Source of the DNA: Hyphomicrobiales bacterium | Lineage (GTDB): Bacteria; Pseudomonadota; Alphaproteobacteria; Rhizobiales; HXMU1428-3 | Assembly: GCA_021775425.1 (NCBI GenBank) | Contig: JAJFHX010000004.1 | Span: 248,001-312,000, forward strand | Direction of reading: 5' to 3' | Length of the DNA: 64,000 nt | In this document: positions 62,629-64,000 of the stretch, one piece after another | Numbering within the stretch: position 1 is the first letter of the stretch | Layout: every line of letters starts with the position of its first letter | Program-made: the position numbers and the translations under genes | Notes under the pieces: generated by a model | The model's input: the letters and a program-made list of their open reading frames with translations, nothing else | Told to the model about the DNA's origin: nothing | The model's database searches: none

Positions 62629-64000
62629 TTAATTTTTATAAAGGCGTTTTTCTAGAATCTTAATAAAATACAATATAAAGATAGCAAATGATAATCTTAA
62701 AAAAAACGTAATAGCAGTATTTATGCTATGATCAATCCCCATACTGAAAAATGACAGATATGGAGCTATAAAAATATAAAATCCATAACAGATCATTGAA
62801 AAATCACCTTTGAAATTTTGAATGAATATAGCACCAATAGTAAGTAAGGATCCGGCAAAAAATACAGCTATATATTGCCATGATCTGAAGTGATATTTGG
62901 CTATCCCTGGTAATGTCCATATCTCTGAAGTGCGGCGCTTCATATTCTCGACAGTTTTATTACCGTAACAAACTCCGAAGATTTCAGGAGTTTTCATTTT
63001 AGCATCTTTAAATGGATCTCCATGGAATATGAAATTAGCTGTTACTTTCATAGAATATGAGAAGGTCAAATATTTTTCTGCGCAAGGAGGATTGATTTTC
63101 TTTGAAAGCGTAATCAAAAAATAATCTAGCACTCCCAATCTATTAAATAATTGAACTAAAACCGGCTTATCATTTTCTTGAGTGACTTTCATCTCGGTTT
63201 GGGCACTATTATAATAGTGAGATCTAAATCTTTCGGCAGTAGAAAATAAAAACAAATTCAGAGTAACCGCTACAATAATCAGAACCATAGATCTAAAAAA
63301 TATGTTGACCTGGTTTTTATCATTTTTAAGTATTAGGTAAAGGGCAATACAAAATAGAACTATTCTAACCGAAGACCCTCTGCTGCCAAGCATGCTAGAA
63401 GTGAATACATATGTGAAAATAGAAATTAAGGTAATAGTGAAAATTATGCGTTTATCAAAATTACAAACACTATTCGAGTTGAGAGAGCAGTGAAAAAAAT
63501 AAATAATTAAAAAGAGGAAAACATCTGCTGACAAAAATACAGTCAAAACTTTAATGTAAATTGGTAAATTTACATTTTCATTTATACTTAGTGAATATAC
63601 CGAAACATCTTTTCTAGAAAAAATCTCATATTCAAGAGTTATTATAAGGAGAAAAATTAAAAACAGGCCGAATACGATAAATTTAAAATTTTTTGTTCCA
63701 CCTAAATAATCGACTTTATTATTTTTCTTATTGAAAACTAATATACCTGAGAAAAATAAAGTCAAAAATATTGTAAACTGTGCTAATCCACGATTGATTT
63801 CAGCTACTGAGAAATCAAGTCCATGGGGAAAATATACAATCTCAGGGAATGAAGAAAATATTACTAATCTAACCAAGATATAAACATAGCATAGTATAGA
63901 TAGCATTTGTATTATCATGCGACATCTATCTATAGACACATAATAGCTTAAGAATATGATAGAAATTATCAGTAAGTTGTAAATAAATGTTGTGGAGTTA
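62629..64000 (-). CDS. Multi-helix membrane protein, O-antigen polymerase (Wzy)-like, 5' end beyond the window
   Basis: A highly hydrophobic protein of at least 457 residues with about ten or more helices and a large loop near residues 255-360, the general layout of Wzy/EpsG polymerases. The GTG at 63939 is not the true start: the frame stays open to the window edge and encodes another helix (N-S-T-T-F-I-Y-N-L-L-I-I-S-I-I-F-L-S). So the gene begins beyond 64000. No catalytic signature can be claimed; Wzy proteins are poorly conserved. It is extremely AT-rich, as often seen for polymerase genes of laterally acquired polysaccharide loci. Confidence 0.75.
   Translation of the reverse strand, partial: NSTTFIYNLLIISIIFLSYYVSIDRCRMIIQMLSILCYVYILVRLVIFSSFPEIVYFPHGLDFSVAEINRGLAQFTIFLTLFFSGILVFNKKNNKVDYLGGTKNFKFIVFGLFLIFLLIITLEYEIFSRKDVSVYSLSINENVNLPIYIKVLTVFLSADVFLFLIIYFFHCSLNSNSVCNFDKRIIFTITLISIFTYVFTSSMLGSRGSSVRIVLFCIALYLILKNDKNQVNIFFRSMVLIIVAVTLNLFLFSTAERFRSHYYNSAQTEMKVTQENDKPVLVQLFNRLGVLDYFLITLSKKINPPCAEKYLTFSYSMKVTANFIFHGDPFKDAKMKTPEIFGVCYGNKTVENMKRRTSEIWTLPGIAKYHFRSWQYIAVFFAGSLLTIGAIFIQNFKGDFSMICYGFYIFIAPYLSFFSMGIDHSINTAITFFLRLSFAIFILYFIKILEKRLYKN

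Overview
The window looks like chromosome from an alphaproteobacterium, probably of or near the Hyphomicrobiales (Rhizobiales). The evidence is: a SAM-II riboswitch ahead of metZ; a membrane-bound ferritin/VIT protein (MbfA) preceded by an Irr-type iron control element; the long alphaproteobacterial dCTP deaminase; a polyhydroxyalkanoate (PHA) set of phaC, phaZ and a phasin; and an intergenic palindrome with the AAAACCGGTxCCCACTTTTGGG core I associate with rhizobial genomes. Base composition is moderate for most of the window and clearly AT-rich from about 60.6 kb to the right edge. No rRNA, tRNA, CRISPR array, transposase or prophage was found.

Layout. 0-18 kb is mostly housekeeping and envelope genes: the end of a Cys/Lys-rich repeat protein, two hairpin-rich repeat copies facing each other, an OmpR-type two-component pair, a GYF_2-AsmA fusion, rimO, an AraC regulator divergent from an MFS exporter, mepA, a HAD phosphatase, an L,D-transpeptidase, lepA, a YiiX-like hydrolase and mbfA. 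18-26 kb starts with a third repeat copy and an orphan XRE regulator. A secreted peptidoglycan-binding protein follows, then the PHA genes and an acyl-CoA synthetase. An FNR/FixK-type site lies upstream of the phasin gene. 26-32 kb holds yjbQ, an alanine/glycine symporter, tlyA, xerC, two small secreted proteins and an exported thioredoxin-like protein. 32-38.6 kb has a CapD/WbpM-type dehydratase, a membrane glycosyltransferase, a receiver protein and an unrecognised radical SAM enzyme. 38.6-51 kb carries dcd, metZ, apaG, trkH, an RND efflux pair, argE and a pyrimidine nucleotidase.

51-64 kb is transcribed leftwards and is best read as a surface-polysaccharide locus: a polymerase-like membrane protein cut by the window edge, an FkbM methyltransferase, a PhyH dioxygenase, an HpcH/HpaI aldolase, two SDRs, a KdsB-like cytidylyltransferase, a GT-B-like protein, GT2 and GT4 glycosyltransferases, a Cys-type KdsA-like synthase, and a stand-alone CBS-pair protein overlapping it. 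Together these could make, CMP-activate, modify and transfer a Kdo-like acidic sugar.

The most unusual signals are: (1) a dispersed element in three copies, with a conserved core between two hairpins whose stem sequences change while pairing is kept, two copies starting directly after a stop codon; (2) an array of GATCAA boxes at 11-bp spacing between a HAD gene and an L,D-transpeptidase; (3) the GYF_2-AsmA fusion; (4) the FNR-type and Irr-type operators; (5) the Kdo-like acid module.
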